Below, in pieces: positions 26,096 through 35,038 of a DNA stretch of 64,000 bases (position 1 is the first letter of the stretch; each line of letters begins with the position of its first letter). The notes under the pieces were generated by a model, which was given only the letters and a program-made list of their open reading frames with translations, made no database searches and was not told the origin of the DNA. A program made the position numbers and the translations under genes. Source of the stretch: Proteiniclasticum aestuarii (GTDB lineage: Bacteria > Bacillota > Clostridia > Clostridiales > Clostridiaceae); NCBI RefSeq assembly GCF_017368455.1, contig NZ_JAFNJU010000006.1, positions 169,043 to 233,042 on the forward strand. The letters run 5' to 3'.

Positions 26096-27583
26096 CTATT
26101 TCAGGTTCAGCAGTGCAAGATGCCTGCTGATGTGTTCATCCAGATGCTTGGTGTAGTCCTCCATATGGTCATCCAGGGCATCGAAGAAACGTTCTCTCAG
26201 GAGGAAGTTTCCGTGCTCGTCCTGGTCTCTCAGGATATATCCGTAGGTGATATGAAGAAGCTGCCGTGCATCATTGTTTTTGAGATACTCGGGAAGCTTA
26301 TCGTCTTCCATATCATGAAGAGAGGGGATGTTGTTGAGATTGGTGGTCACATGGTAAAGGGCAGTGGCATCACTGAACCTGTCCAGCGCATGGGCGTGGA
26401 CCTCGCGATAGAGCGCAGGCTCTTTTTCCGCCAGGACTTCCACAGCTTCCAGCCAGTTTGTGCCAGCGGTCTTCACATGGAACTTTCCATGGGTCTCTCT
26501 TGCCACAATGGGGAAGATGGAAAACTTGTCACTGCCTGAATGCACACTGATCCGGTATCCGAAATGCTCGGCGATGGCCACATGGGCTCTGATGTCCTGG
26601 GTGAACATATCCAGGTCACCGATATAGTCGATGCCTTTCTGGAATTCACCGATGAATCTTGGTGCCATGGTGGAGATGATGATGTTTCGGTCCTTCAGCT
26701 CCTGAGCGATGATGTAGTGGGAGATGGGATTGGTCGGTGTGGAGGTCTCATCGATGGAGATCTCAAAATCCAGAGGTAGTTTATAGGGCTTGATGATCTC
26801 TTCATAGACTTCCTGAATGAAGCTTATGGCTGCATAATAGGTGAGCACATCTCTCATGAGCTGGATTTTACTGATGGAAAGGCTCAGACCTTCGAATTTC
26901 ACATCCGAATCCAGATATTTCTCTTCATAGTAGGAGCGGATGGAGGCATCCAGCACTTCATACTTGGTCAGAAGTTCTTCATCATTCAGATCCAGAATGG
27001 TGTTGTCGATTTTCTCGGAGGAATCCAGTGTGATCATGGTTGCGCCCAGATCCAGTTCTTTCAGGATATCTTCCTTGGTCTTCAGATGATCCCCATCTGC
27101 ACCGAAGCCTTTCTTGTAGCCTTCCTGGAAGACTGCATAGGAAGCGGCATCAATGACATCCTCATATTTTCGGTGGGTCATATCCAGTTCCCTAACACTC
27201 TGCTGGGCAAAGATCGGGAACACATCGGTGTCTTTCACAGCGCGGATGTGACCAGGAGTCGCAAGACCGAGCCGATCGCCAAGGCCCACGGATGTTCTGT
27301 GCTCCGTGTTTGCCACGGGGGCAGTGTAGGGGAAGTATTTATTGAGGACCAGCCTGTTCTCATGGGTGGGAAAAGCCAGCTTGAAACCGTTGTTCTCGTA
27401 TCCGATGAGATCCTCATAGAGTTCACCGGAGCCTGTAGCCACCAGAAACTTCTGAGCACCCTGGCGGATCAGGACGACCTTTGCGGCCAGATACTGCGAA
27501 AGAGAATCGGTGTAGACTTTTATACCTTCATAGTAAGGTTTGAGGGAATCCCCTTTAAGATCTTTAATCAGTTGTTTATACAT
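26096..27583 (-). CDS. uxaE: Tagaturonate epimerase
   Basis: A 495-aa protein of the UxaE family. Recognisable stretches are SVGLGDRLGLATPGHIRA, FPIFAQQSVRELDMTHRKYEDVIDAASYAVFQEGYKKGFGADGDHLK and ISVHSGSDKFSIFP, with the His and Asp residues expected for metal binding. UxaE interconverts D-fructuronate and D-tagaturonate, so glucuronate-derived carbon can enter the altronate branch. It is transcribed divergently from uxaB and uxaA, with AGGAGG before the ATG on the minus strand. No uxuA/uxuB mannonate branch is visible, which fits the use of an epimerase. Confidence 0.9.
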   Translation of the reverse strand: MYKQLIKDLKGDSLKPYYEGIKVYTDSLSQYLAAKVVLIRQGAQKFLVATGSGELYEDLIGYENNGFKLAFPTHENRLVLNKYFPYTAPVANTEHRTSVGLGDRLGLATPGHIRAVKDTDVFPIFAQQSVRELDMTHRKYEDVIDAASYAVFQEGYKKGFGADGDHLKTKEDILKELDLGATMITLDSSEKIDNTILDLNDEELLTKYEVLDASIRSYYEEKYLDSDVKFEGLSLSISKIQLMRDVLTYYAAISFIQEVYEEIIKPYKLPLDFEISIDETSTPTNPISHYIIAQELKDRNIIISTMAPRFIGEFQKGIDYIGDLDMFTQDIRAHVAIAEHFGYRISVHSGSDKFSIFPIVARETHGKFHVKTAGTNWLEAVEVLAEKEPALYREVHAHALDRFSDATALYHVTTNLNNIPSLHDMEDDKLPEYLKNNDARQLLHITYGYILRDQDEHGNFLLRERFFDALDDHMEDYTKHLDEHISRHLALLNLK

Positions 27584-27811
27584 AAAATAAGCCTCCTATA
27601 GATGGTCTGGAAACGGATTACAGACTGTAGTTGATACAATTAAATTATACATCATATGGAATCTGTTTTAAGCGCAAAGCCCTTAATACAAGGAAAGTTC
27701 GTGATTTATTCATACTTTTAACAAGGCCGTCACTGGAGAAACCAAAGAAACCATCTTAGCCCGTCACTGTCTATTACAAATGAAACCGGCGTAACGCCCA
27801 AGGAGGAAAAA
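27584..27811. promoter_or_regulatory. Divergent promoter region uxaE/uxaB
   Basis: These 228 bp must hold both promoters. A 9-bp direct repeat, CCGTCACTG, occurs at about 27728 and 27761. I see no clear palindrome like those of the two GntR regulons, so control of this pair is unresolved. Confidence 0.4.
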
Positions 27812-29275
27812 ATGAAAAACATCAAAGATACCATCCAGAAGAAAAACGGACATCTCAAGGAAAAGGTGCTGCAGTTCGGAGAAGGGAATTTCCTGAGAGC
27901 CTTTGTGGACTGGATGATCGACGAAGCCAACGACGAAAGACATTTTGATGGAAGCGTCGTGATTGTGCAGCCCATCGAGCGCGGCATGGTGGATAGGATC
28001 AACGATCAGAACGGAATGTACACGCTGATCATGAGAGGACTGGAAAACGGGGAGAAGACGGAGAAGGTCAAAGCCATCACATCCGTGTCCCGCGGAATCA
28101 ATCCTTTTGAAGACTATGAAGGCTATATGGCCATGGCGGAAAGTGGCGACCTTCAGGTCATCGTCTCCAACACCACAGAAGCCGGCATCAGCTATGTGGA
28201 GGGAGACAAGCTGGAAGATCCGCTGCCAAAGGCATTTCCTGCCAAGATCTGCAAGTTCCTCTATCACAGATATAAGCACTTTGACGGAGACAAGGAGAGA
28301 GGCATTCTGCTTCTGCCGGTGGAGCTCATAGACAACAACGGAGGAGAACTGGAGAGAATCGTGAAGCAGTACGCTTCCGAATGGAACCTGGAACCTGCTT
28401 TCATCACCTGGCTCGATGAGGCCTGCTCCTTTGCCAATACCCTGGTGGACCGGATCGTCACGGGCTATCCAAGAGACGAAGTGGAAGCCTACAGCGAGAA
28501 GTTCGGCTATGAAGACAATCTTATGGTCACATCCGAAGTCTTCAATCTCTGGGTCATCGAAGCAGACAAGAAGTATGCGCAAATGTTCCCCATCCAGAAG
28601 ACCAGTGCCAACGTCATCTGGACAGACGATGCACGTCCCTACAAGAAGAGAAAGGTGAGAATCTTAAACGGTGCCCACACCTCCACTGTGCTTTCCGCTT
28701 ATCTCTCCGGATTTGATTTTGTCGGTCAGTTCATTGAAGATGCGGACTACAATACCTACCTGAAGGCGCTGATTTTTGATGAAATCATTCCGACCATAGA
28801 CCTTCCCGATGACGAGCTGAAGGCCTTTGCCGATGCGGTGTTTGAGCGGTTCGGCAATCCCTTCATCAAGCACAGACTGCTTGATATCTCACTGAATTCC
28901 GTTTCCAAGTTCACAGCCAGATGCCTGCCGTCTCTCTTGGATTACAAGGCGGAGAAAGGGGTTCTTCCCGTGAGAATGACCTATGCGCTGGCGGCGCTTC
29001 TGAAGTTCTATGACGTGAAAGAAGAGGAAGAGGGATTCTTCGGCGTGAGAGAAAACGGAGAAAAGTATCCGGTGAAGGATGACCGCAAGAATCTGCAGTT
29101 CTTCGAAAAGATCTGGCAGGAAAAAGACATCACCATTCTGGTGGAAAGAATTCTAGCCAACAAGGATCTCTGGTATCAGGACCTGACGGAAGTGGAAGGA
29201 CTTAAAGAAGCGGTGACCACGCACCTGCACAATATCCTGACCCTGGGCACGAAAGAAATGCTGAAGAGCTTATAG
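27812..29275 (+). CDS. uxaB: Tagaturonate reductase
   Basis: A 487-aa protein of the mannitol dehydrogenase/UxaB family. The N-terminal domain begins VLQFGEGNFLRAFVDWMIDEAN (family NAD-binding and substrate segment), and the C-terminal catalytic part includes KRKVRILNGAHTSTVLSAYLSG with the conserved Lys and Asn/His residues. It reduces D-tagaturonate to D-altronate with NADH. AAGGAGG precedes the ATG. uxaA follows 15 bp later, so the two consecutive pathway steps are co-expressed. The length matches UxaB. Confidence 0.94.
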   Translation: MKNIKDTIQKKNGHLKEKVLQFGEGNFLRAFVDWMIDEANDERHFDGSVVIVQPIERGMVDRINDQNGMYTLIMRGLENGEKTEKVKAITSVSRGINPFEDYEGYMAMAESGDLQVIVSNTTEAGISYVEGDKLEDPLPKAFPAKICKFLYHRYKHFDGDKERGILLLPVELIDNNGGELERIVKQYASEWNLEPAFITWLDEACSFANTLVDRIVTGYPRDEVEAYSEKFGYEDNLMVTSEVFNLWVIEADKKYAQMFPIQKTSANVIWTDDARPYKKRKVRILNGAHTSTVLSAYLSGFDFVGQFIEDADYNTYLKALIFDEIIPTIDLPDDELKAFADAVFERFGNPFIKHRLLDISLNSVSKFTARCLPSLLDYKAEKGVLPVRMTYALAALLKFYDVKEEEEGFFGVRENGEKYPVKDDRKNLQFFEKIWQEKDITILVERILANKDLWYQDLTEVEGLKEAVTTHLHNILTLGTKEMLKSL

Positions 29276-29290
29276 AAAGGAAATAGAAAG

Positions 29291-30787
29291 ATGGAAAAAG
29301 AGAACAGACTCTATCTCATCACCGAGAAAGACAATGTGGCGGTGGCGCTCACGGATGTCAGTAAAGGAGAAGAGATTGAGGTAAACGGCATTACCTATAC
29401 CGCCCTCAGTGACATCCCGACGGGACACAAGATGGCCCTAAGAGACATCGAAGGGGGAGAAGCCATTGTGAAATACGGCTTCTCCATTGGAAACGCCAGA
29501 GCACCCATCGCAAAGGGTGCGCATGTCCATACTTCCAACGTGAAGACAGGACTTCATGACCTGATGGAGTACAGCTACAATCCGAAGGAAGAAGACTACA
29601 AGGTCTTCGACGGACCGGACACCTTCAGAGGATACAGAAGGAAAGACGGAAAGGTCGGCATACGAAACGAGCTGTGGATCGTCCCCACCGTGGGCTGCGT
29701 CAACGGCGTGGCGGAGCTCATCATAAAGAAGTTCAGGGAAAGGGTCCAGCCGGAAGGCATCGACGCCATCGAAGTCTTCAATCACAACTATGGATGCTCC
29801 CAGCTGGGTGATGACCATGAAAACACCAAGACCATTCTGGCGGACCTGGTGAAGCATCCCAATGCCGGTGGCGTGCTGGTGCTGGGACTGGGCTGCGAGA
29901 ACAATGTCATGGAGGATTTCAAGGTCGCTGTGGGGGACTATGATGAAAAGAGAACGAAGTTCATCGTGACCCAGCAGGTGGGCAACGAGATCGAAGAAGG
30001 CATAAGGGCCCTGACCAGCCTCTACGAGGAAATGAAGAAGGATCAGCGCGAGGAAGTGCCTGTTTCAGAGCTTTCCATTGGCCTCAAGTGCGGAGGGTCC
30101 GACGGATTCTCAGGCATCACAGCCAATCCGCTTCTGGGAAGACTTTCAGACTACCTGGTGGCAAAAGGGGGAACCACCATTCTGACGGAAGTGCCGGAAA
30201 TGTTCGGTGCGGAAACCATCCTCATGGACCGGGCGGAAAATGAGGAGGTCTTCGGAAAGATCGTTCACCTCATCAATGATTTCAAGCAGTACTTCATCGA
30301 CAACAAGCAGCCGATCTACGAGAATCCCTCTCCTGGCAACAAGGATGGTGGCATCTCCACTCTGGAAGACAAGTCCCTGGGATGTACCCAGAAGGGCGGC
30401 AGCTCCATGGTGACGGATGTGCTGAAGTATGGAGAGATTGCTGCGAAGAAGGGGCTGAACCTCCTCAGTGCGCCAGGAAACGATCTGGTGGCCTCCACTG
30501 CCCTGGGGGCATCCGGATGCCATATGGTTCTGTTCACCACCGGCAGAGGCACACCTTTCGGCAGCTTTGTGCCCACGGTGAAGATCTCCTCCAATTCACG
30601 CATCGCAGCCCTGAAACCCCACTGGATTGATTTCAATGCGGGACAGATGCTCGATGGAAAACCCTCCGATGACATGACGAAGGAATTCATCGACTACGTC
30701 ATCGCAGTCGCCAGCGGAGAACTGGTGAACAATGAGAAATCCGGATTCAGAGAAATCTCCATCTTCAAGACCGGTGTGACGCTGTAG
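29291..30787 (+). CDS. uxaA: Altronate dehydratase
   Basis: A 498-aa full-length UxaA with the N-terminal SAF-like domain (about residues 10-95, with GHKMALRDIEGGEAIVKYGFSIG) fused to the large catalytic domain. Family motifs are NHNYGCSQLGDDHENT, SIGLKCGGSDGFSGITANP and LGCTQKGGSSMVTDVL, with conserved Cys and His residues for the metal/Fe site. It dehydrates D-altronate to 2-keto-3-deoxygluconate (KDG). KDG kinase and aldolase are not in this window. It lies directly behind uxaB and before a strong terminator. Confidence 0.95.
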   Translation: MEKENRLYLITEKDNVAVALTDVSKGEEIEVNGITYTALSDIPTGHKMALRDIEGGEAIVKYGFSIGNARAPIAKGAHVHTSNVKTGLHDLMEYSYNPKEEDYKVFDGPDTFRGYRRKDGKVGIRNELWIVPTVGCVNGVAELIIKKFRERVQPEGIDAIEVFNHNYGCSQLGDDHENTKTILADLVKHPNAGGVLVLGLGCENNVMEDFKVAVGDYDEKRTKFIVTQQVGNEIEEGIRALTSLYEEMKKDQREEVPVSELSIGLKCGGSDGFSGITANPLLGRLSDYLVAKGGTTILTEVPEMFGAETILMDRAENEEVFGKIVHLINDFKQYFIDNKQPIYENPSPGNKDGGISTLEDKSLGCTQKGGSSMVTDVLKYGEIAAKKGLNLLSAPGNDLVASTALGASGCHMVLFTTGRGTPFGSFVPTVKISSNSRIAALKPHWIDFNAGQMLDGKPSDDMTKEFIDYVIAVASGELVNNEKSGFREISIFKTGVTL

Positions 30788-30830
30788 GGCGCGCCCGATA
30801 CACTGCAAGCAAAGAGAGAAAAAGAGAGAG

Positions 30831-30858
30831 GCTGCACGGCAGCTGAATCTGGTGCAGC
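30831..30858 (+). other. Hairpin downstream of uxaA
   Basis: GCTGCAC pairs with GTGCAGC around a 14-nt loop, followed by an A-rich stretch. The motif resembles the GGCTGCAC hairpin at 5111. It is probably a stabilising 3' structure ahead of the real terminator. Confidence 0.4.
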
Positions 30859-30892
30859 AGAAAAAAAGAACCAAGTAAAACCATCATAAAAG

Positions 30893-30945
30893 GAACACCC
30901 GCACGCTGATGGGCCTAGTCAGCAGGCGGGTGTTTCATCTTTTTC
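30893..30945 (+). terminator. Strong terminator of uxaBA
   Basis: AACACCCGC pairs with GCGGGTGTT, with an inner GCTGA/TCAGC stem, followed by TCATCTTTTTC. Confidence 0.85.
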
Positions 30946-31002
30946 TCGACAGTAAAATCTCCCGGAAGACGGGGAAAATCTTCCAGGAGAAAATGAAAGG
31001 GT

Positions 31003-31299
31003 TTAGAACTTGCAGAAAATACTTTTGAAAGAAGGATCATTGGGATCATATCCTGCTCTCTTGTCATCGAATTTCTTGCCGATGAACTTCACTGTACTCA
31101 TCTTTTCCACTTCGTAGATATCCCAGGTGTAGCTGTTGTCGTTGGCTTTGTTGAAGCCGCCGATCTGATAGCCTCTCAGGAGTCCTACACCGTTTATGTC
31201 TGTTCCATAGATAAAGGGTTCCACGATTCTGACGGCTCCTTCATACTCAAATTCAATGATCTCGCCATCTCTGATGGCATCGCAAATGGTCGTATTCAA
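31003..31299 (-). CDS. Small WYL-like hypothetical protein
   Basis: A 98-aa protein that I do not recognise with certainty. The segment AIRDGEIIEFEYEGAVRIVEPFIYG resembles the beginning of WYL-type and related ligand-binding folds, but there is no helix-turn-helix. The C-terminus has a basic, aromatic tail ending FKSIFCKF. The TTG start at 31299 has GAGGTGA about 9 bp upstream on the minus strand. It is transcribed away from the gene at 31625 and ends near the uxaA terminator. A function cannot be assigned. Confidence 0.65.
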   Translation of the reverse strand: MNTTICDAIRDGEIIEFEYEGAVRIVEPFIYGTDINGVGLLRGYQIGGFNKANDNSYTWDIYEVEKMSTVKFIGKKFDDKRAGYDPNDPSFKSIFCKF

Positions 31300-31624
31300 A
31301 TTATTTCACCTCACATGATATTTTCCACGAATGGAATGTGTTTCTATGGATATCATAGCATTAAAATGTTGATAAGCTTTTACGAAACCGTGAACTGTTT
31401 GACGAATCTGAATCGGAATCAGGATGGGAAGATGCGTCTGTAATTGAATTTTTATTGACATAAAATTAACGATAAAGTATAATCTGATAATTAAGTCAAT
31501 TCGATGGTTCCATGAATCCGAATCAGATACAGATTTGTCATAATTATGAAATCTTATTCGAAGTGGGCCATGATAGAATTAGGTATGCGTGAACGGAAGA
31601 TAAAAATGAACGGAAGGTGATATT
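31300..31624 (+). promoter_or_regulatory. Intergenic region with a consensus promoter
   Basis: The gap holds a perfect sigma-A promoter: TTGACA (31455-31460), a 17-bp spacer, and TATAAT (31478-31483), followed by a leader of about 135 nt to the small gene at 31625. No open frame of note is seen in the leader. The promoter of the minus-strand gene at 31003 must also lie here. Confidence 0.75.
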
Positions 31625-31780
31625 ATGGAATTCTTGTATGGCATTCTCGTGATTGTCGTCATTGCTCTTTTGATACTTTTACCAACCAAGATCAGAAAGA
31701 TGAAAAGGAAACCGGAAGACGATCTGGATCGGTTCTTCCCGGATCAGGATGAGAAGAGCAAGGAGCAGTTCATCCGCTGA
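31625..31780 (+). CDS. Very small single-pass membrane protein
   Basis: A 51-aa frame beginning MEFLYGILVIVVIALLILL. One membrane helix (about residues 4-20) is followed by a basic stretch KIRKMKRK and an acidic tail DDLDRFFPDQDEKSKEQ. GGAAGGTG lies 6 bp before the ATG, and a consensus promoter is found upstream. The next gene begins 23 bp later with its own AGGAGG. The strong translation signals and the membrane-helix pattern support a real gene. The function is unknown; an envelope-associated role is only suggested by its neighbours. Confidence 0.6.
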   Translation: MEFLYGILVIVVIALLILLPTKIRKMKRKPEDDLDRFFPDQDEKSKEQFIR

Positions 31781-31803
31781 TATTTCCCATAAGGAGGAGG
31801 AAT

Positions 31804-32214
31804 ATGGAAGAAAATAATAATCTGGGCAGGAAGACAGGAAAAATATGTAAGTCTTCACTCTGCAGAATTATGGTTCCCATATTGGTGATCCTTTTGCTGG
31901 GATTCGGTGCGGTATCACTCATCGACTCTTTCTATCACACCAGAGGAAAAAGTTTTGTGGTCCTTGCACAGCAGGGCATCGAAATTCAGCGTATTGCCAT
32001 AGAGCCCTGGAAGGATAAGGTTTCTGAAGTGCCCGTATGGTATCAGGGCAGGCAGTATCATCTGAAGATCGAAGTCAACGGCGGTGCGGCAAGACTGATG
32101 GAGGAATCGAGGGGGAGAGCCCGGTATCAGGGTCAGGAGGATAGCCCGTGGATCTATGACAGTTCGGACAGCTATACCTATGAGCCCCTGAAGCTGAAAC
32201 TCTATTTTGAATAA
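31804..32214 (+). CDS. Hypothetical membrane-anchored protein
   Basis: A 136-aa protein with a basic N-terminus, one membrane helix at about residues 21-41 (IMVPILVILLLGFGAVSLI), and an outside domain of about 90 residues that I do not recognise. The domain has short strands (VPVWYQGRQYHLKIEVN, YTYEPLKLKLYFE) and no cysteine or catalytic motif. AAGGAGGAGG precedes the ATG. It is probably co-transcribed with the 51-aa protein and ends before a hairpin. The function is unknown. Confidence 0.7.
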   Translation: MEENNNLGRKTGKICKSSLCRIMVPILVILLLGFGAVSLIDSFYHTRGKSFVVLAQQGIEIQRIAIEPWKDKVSEVPVWYQGRQYHLKIEVNGGAARLMEESRGRARYQGQEDSPWIYDSSDSYTYEPLKLKLYFE

Positions 32215-32257
32215 GTGATATCCGGTGGAGCCGAATCTCACAGGAAGCGTCTTATTG

Positions 32258-32292
32258 TGCTCAGTTTCAGAAAGAAGCTGAGCATTCTTATT
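32258..32292 (+). terminator. Terminator after the small envelope genes
   Basis: TGCTCAGTTTC pairs with the region AAGCTGAGCA (7-bp core stem), followed by TTCTTATT. Confidence 0.65.
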
Positions 32293-32425
32293 TGCAGGCT
32301 GTTATGATAAAATAAAGTGGAAAGATTGTGCGTAGAATCAGAGGGATCCATCTGGTCTGCCTATGCAGAAAAAAACTCCCAGATCCTAGAGAGATGAAAA
32401 ATAAACCGCTTAATCAGGTGAAAAT

Positions 32426-33493
32426 ATGGAACAGGAAGGGAAGGAAAGAATTATGGAAGAAAAGACCAGAAAGAAAAGGAAAGCTTATTATGTGCTTGCG
32501 GGTATTGTTTCCATCCTCCTTGTGCTATTTATCGGGGTTTATTATACACTGACCTCGCTGAACAGAACCGGAACAGAAATCGTGGATGGGGAAGCGGTCC
32601 TTCCTCCCGAAGAGGAACTGGAATCCATTGAAGGAACACCGGAGGATATAGACGAAGACTACATCTATGAGGTAAAGGATCCGGAGAGTGAAGCCATCTA
32701 CCGAAAGATTCCCATTGACGAGAATGTCTTCAATGTCCTCCTGGTCGGCAGTGATGTGAGAGGCGATGAAGAGGGAAACGGGCGATCAGACAGCATGATG
32801 CTCGTAAGCTACAACAGAGAAACGAGTGACATCCGCATCGTTTCTTTCATGCGAGACACCTGGATCGCCATTCCGAACAGGGAATGGAACCGAATCAATG
32901 CGGCCTATGCCTTCGGCGGCATCGGTCTGGCGGTGAATACCGTCAATGAGAACTTTGAGCTGGACATCCAGAACTATGCCATTGTGGAATTTGAAGGACT
33001 GAAAAGCATTGTGGATACATTGGGCGGCATAGAGGTGAAGCTCACAAAAGCTGAAATCAGAAAGATCAACAGTGCAGGGGCAGGGGACAGGATTCCCCTA
33101 GAAGAGGGTATCTATACACTGAATGGAGAGCAGGTACTGATTCATTCCAGAAACAGAAGCACCGGCGATGGAGACTTCGGAAGAACCAGAAGACAGAGAG
33201 ATGTGATGACCGGTATTCTGGCGAAGATGAAAGAGACCCTGAATCCTGTGAAGCTCACCAGATTCATCACGGAGTCCCTGAAATATGTGGATACGAACTT
33301 GAAAGCCGATACCCTGTTCACTCTGGGGCTGGAAGTGCTGGGCTCGGGCAGCAGCGGCCTCAGTCAGGCAAGGGTCCCCTTTGATGATACCTGGCGCTAT
33401 GCGGACAAGGGCGGCAGAAGCGTCGTGACCATTGACCTTGAGGAGAACAGAAGGCTCCTGTACGAATATCTCTATGAAGAGAAGAACGACTAG
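32426..33493 (+). CDS. LytR-CpsA-Psr (LCP) family protein
   Basis: A 355-aa membrane protein with a basic N-terminus, one membrane helix (about residues 20-42), then an acidic linker and an LCP domain. LCP hallmarks are VFNVLLVGSDVRGDEEGNGRSDSMML, SFMRDTWIAIP, NAAYAFGGIGLAVNTV and the Arg-rich SRNRSTGDGDFGRTRRQRDV. LCP enzymes attach anionic glycopolymers to peptidoglycan outside the membrane. The start at 32426 has AGGTGA upstream; an internal ATG at 32453 is an alternative. A terminator follows. No glycopolymer synthesis genes lie beside it. Confidence 0.92.
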   Translation: MEQEGKERIMEEKTRKKRKAYYVLAGIVSILLVLFIGVYYTLTSLNRTGTEIVDGEAVLPPEEELESIEGTPEDIDEDYIYEVKDPESEAIYRKIPIDENVFNVLLVGSDVRGDEEGNGRSDSMMLVSYNRETSDIRIVSFMRDTWIAIPNREWNRINAAYAFGGIGLAVNTVNENFELDIQNYAIVEFEGLKSIVDTLGGIEVKLTKAEIRKINSAGAGDRIPLEEGIYTLNGEQVLIHSRNRSTGDGDFGRTRRQRDVMTGILAKMKETLNPVKLTRFITESLKYVDTNLKADTLFTLGLEVLGSGSSGLSQARVPFDDTWRYADKGGRSVVTIDLEENRRLLYEYLYEEKND

Positions 33494-33569
33494 AGTGAGA
33501 ACCAGGACGATGCCTTCCTGGATTTGCAGAGCCAAGCACATCTGAATAGAGAATTCAGTAAGGGATTTC

Positions 33570-33608
33570 TTCAAGGTGGCTGCCCCTGGGGGCAATGGCC
33601 ACCTTGAA
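33570..33608 (+). terminator. Terminator-like hairpin after the LCP gene
   Basis: TTCAAGGTGG pairs with CCACCTTGAA, with an inner GCCCC/GGGC stem. No U-tract follows, so it may be a stability element. The remaining sequence to 33899 shows no gene and only a weak promoter-like TATAAT near 33843. Confidence 0.5.
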
Positions 33609-33899
33609 TCATGTAAAGGTGAACTGTTAATAGCACATAGCAGGAAATGAACCGGAAGGAATCATGAAGCATCAGAAGAGTGGAAGAGCGTGCGAGAAAG
33701 CACTGCCTTGCCGATCTCTATGATGAGGGTGAAATCCTGCCTGCCAGCCTTGGAGAGAACAGGGGGGCATAGGTGCTCTGGCTGTAGAGAAATTTAATAT
33801 ACAGAAGCGCTGAAAAGGGTACAAAAAGTAGTGGAATCTGTATTATAATAAGAATGTTGCGTAGAAGAACATGGATTGAATGATAAAGAGGGATGAAGG

Positions 33900-34913
33900 A
33901 TGCCGGTTACAATGAAACATATTGCAGAGCTTTGCGGAGTCTCCGTTGCCACGGTTTCAAAAATCGTGAACAGAAAAGACGATGATGTCAAAGAGGAAAC
34001 CAGACTGCGGGTGCTGAAGACCGTGGAAGAAGAAGGCTACTTCATCAATACGCTGGCCAGAAGCATGAAGACGAAGAACACGAAGACACTGGGACTCATC
34101 GTACCGGATATCAAGAATGCCTACTATACGGACACCTCAAGAGGAGCAGAAGATATGGCTGTGAGAAAAGGATACACCCTATTTCTCTGCAATACGGATG
34201 ATTCCATCAACAAAGAGATCAGTTATCTTGTGAAACTCATGGAGAAGCAGGTGGATGGCATCATCATCATCGCTTCCATGGAACGGGACGTGGAGATGGA
34301 AGAGCTTCTGAAAATCAATGTGCCCTTTGCGGTGCTGAACAGTTCAACGAACTACAAAGACTACGCCGTAAAAGTCCAGGTGGATAATTATAAGGGCATG
34401 TACGAAGGTGTGGAACACCTCCTCGGTCTGGGCCACAAGAAGATCATGTATCTTCAGGGGGAAACCAGACTGAGCTTCGGAGAAGAAAGATTCCGCGGTT
34501 ATAAGGATGCCCTGGAAAAGCATGGCATTGCCTATGATGATAACCTGGTGGCCACCACCACCTTCAATGTGGAGGGGGCCTATGGCTATCTCAGAGAAAA
34601 CGGCCTGGTACCAGAGACCACAGCCATCATGTGCGGCAATGATCTCATGGCACTGGGGGTTCTCAACTGGGCGAAAGAGGAATGCATCGATGTGCCGGGC
34701 GATCTCTCCATCATCGGATATGATGACACGATCTTCAGCGTCATCTCTTCTCCGAAGATCACCACAGTGAATCAGCACTGCCACCTGGTGGGCGAGATCC
34801 TGGTGAAGGAGCTTCTGGAGAAGATCGATTCAGAGGATTTCACTCAGAGGATGATTCCGGTGGCATCTCACCTGGTGGTCCGTGAATCCACAGGGAAACC
34901 CATGATTCATTAG
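33900..34913 (+). CDS. LacI-family transcriptional regulator
   Basis: A 337-aa repressor. The N-terminal LacI helix-turn-helix MKHIAELCGVSVATVSKIVNRK is followed by the hinge region (NTLARSMKTKNTKTLGLIVPD) and a type I periplasmic-binding-like effector domain ending HLVVRESTG. The hinge helix lacks the usual central NxxxRxLA pattern only in detail. It lies alone between terminators, and no sugar operon adjoins it, so its target genes are elsewhere. GAAGG precedes the ATG. The effector sugar cannot be inferred. Confidence 0.9.
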   Translation: MPVTMKHIAELCGVSVATVSKIVNRKDDDVKEETRLRVLKTVEEEGYFINTLARSMKTKNTKTLGLIVPDIKNAYYTDTSRGAEDMAVRKGYTLFLCNTDDSINKEISYLVKLMEKQVDGIIIIASMERDVEMEELLKINVPFAVLNSSTNYKDYAVKVQVDNYKGMYEGVEHLLGLGHKKIMYLQGETRLSFGEERFRGYKDALEKHGIAYDDNLVATTTFNVEGAYGYLRENGLVPETTAIMCGNDLMALGVLNWAKEECIDVPGDLSIIGYDDTIFSVISSPKITTVNQHCHLVGEILVKELLEKIDSEDFTQRMIPVASHLVVRESTGKPMIH

Positions 34914-35038
34914 AAACCATTGATGATAGGCAATAATGAAAATAATTATATGGAACAAAAACAGGAAACTCATGTTATAATATTCGAATAGAATAAAAAC
35001 AGAGAGTATCCTATAGGAAATGAACTTCGGAGGAACAA

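Noticed and set aside
27728..27770. CCGTCACTG direct repeat between uxaE and uxaB as an operator
   Set aside because: It is only 9 bp, not palindromic, and has no second example elsewhere; noted but not called.
27764..28582. A 272-codon minus-strand frame opposite uxaB
   Set aside because: uxaB has full-length family similarity on the other strand, and this frame crosses the uxaB ribosome binding site.
33801..33813. Palindrome-like AGAAGCGCTGA as operator of the first lacI gene
   Set aside because: The arms are too short and imperfect to support a call.
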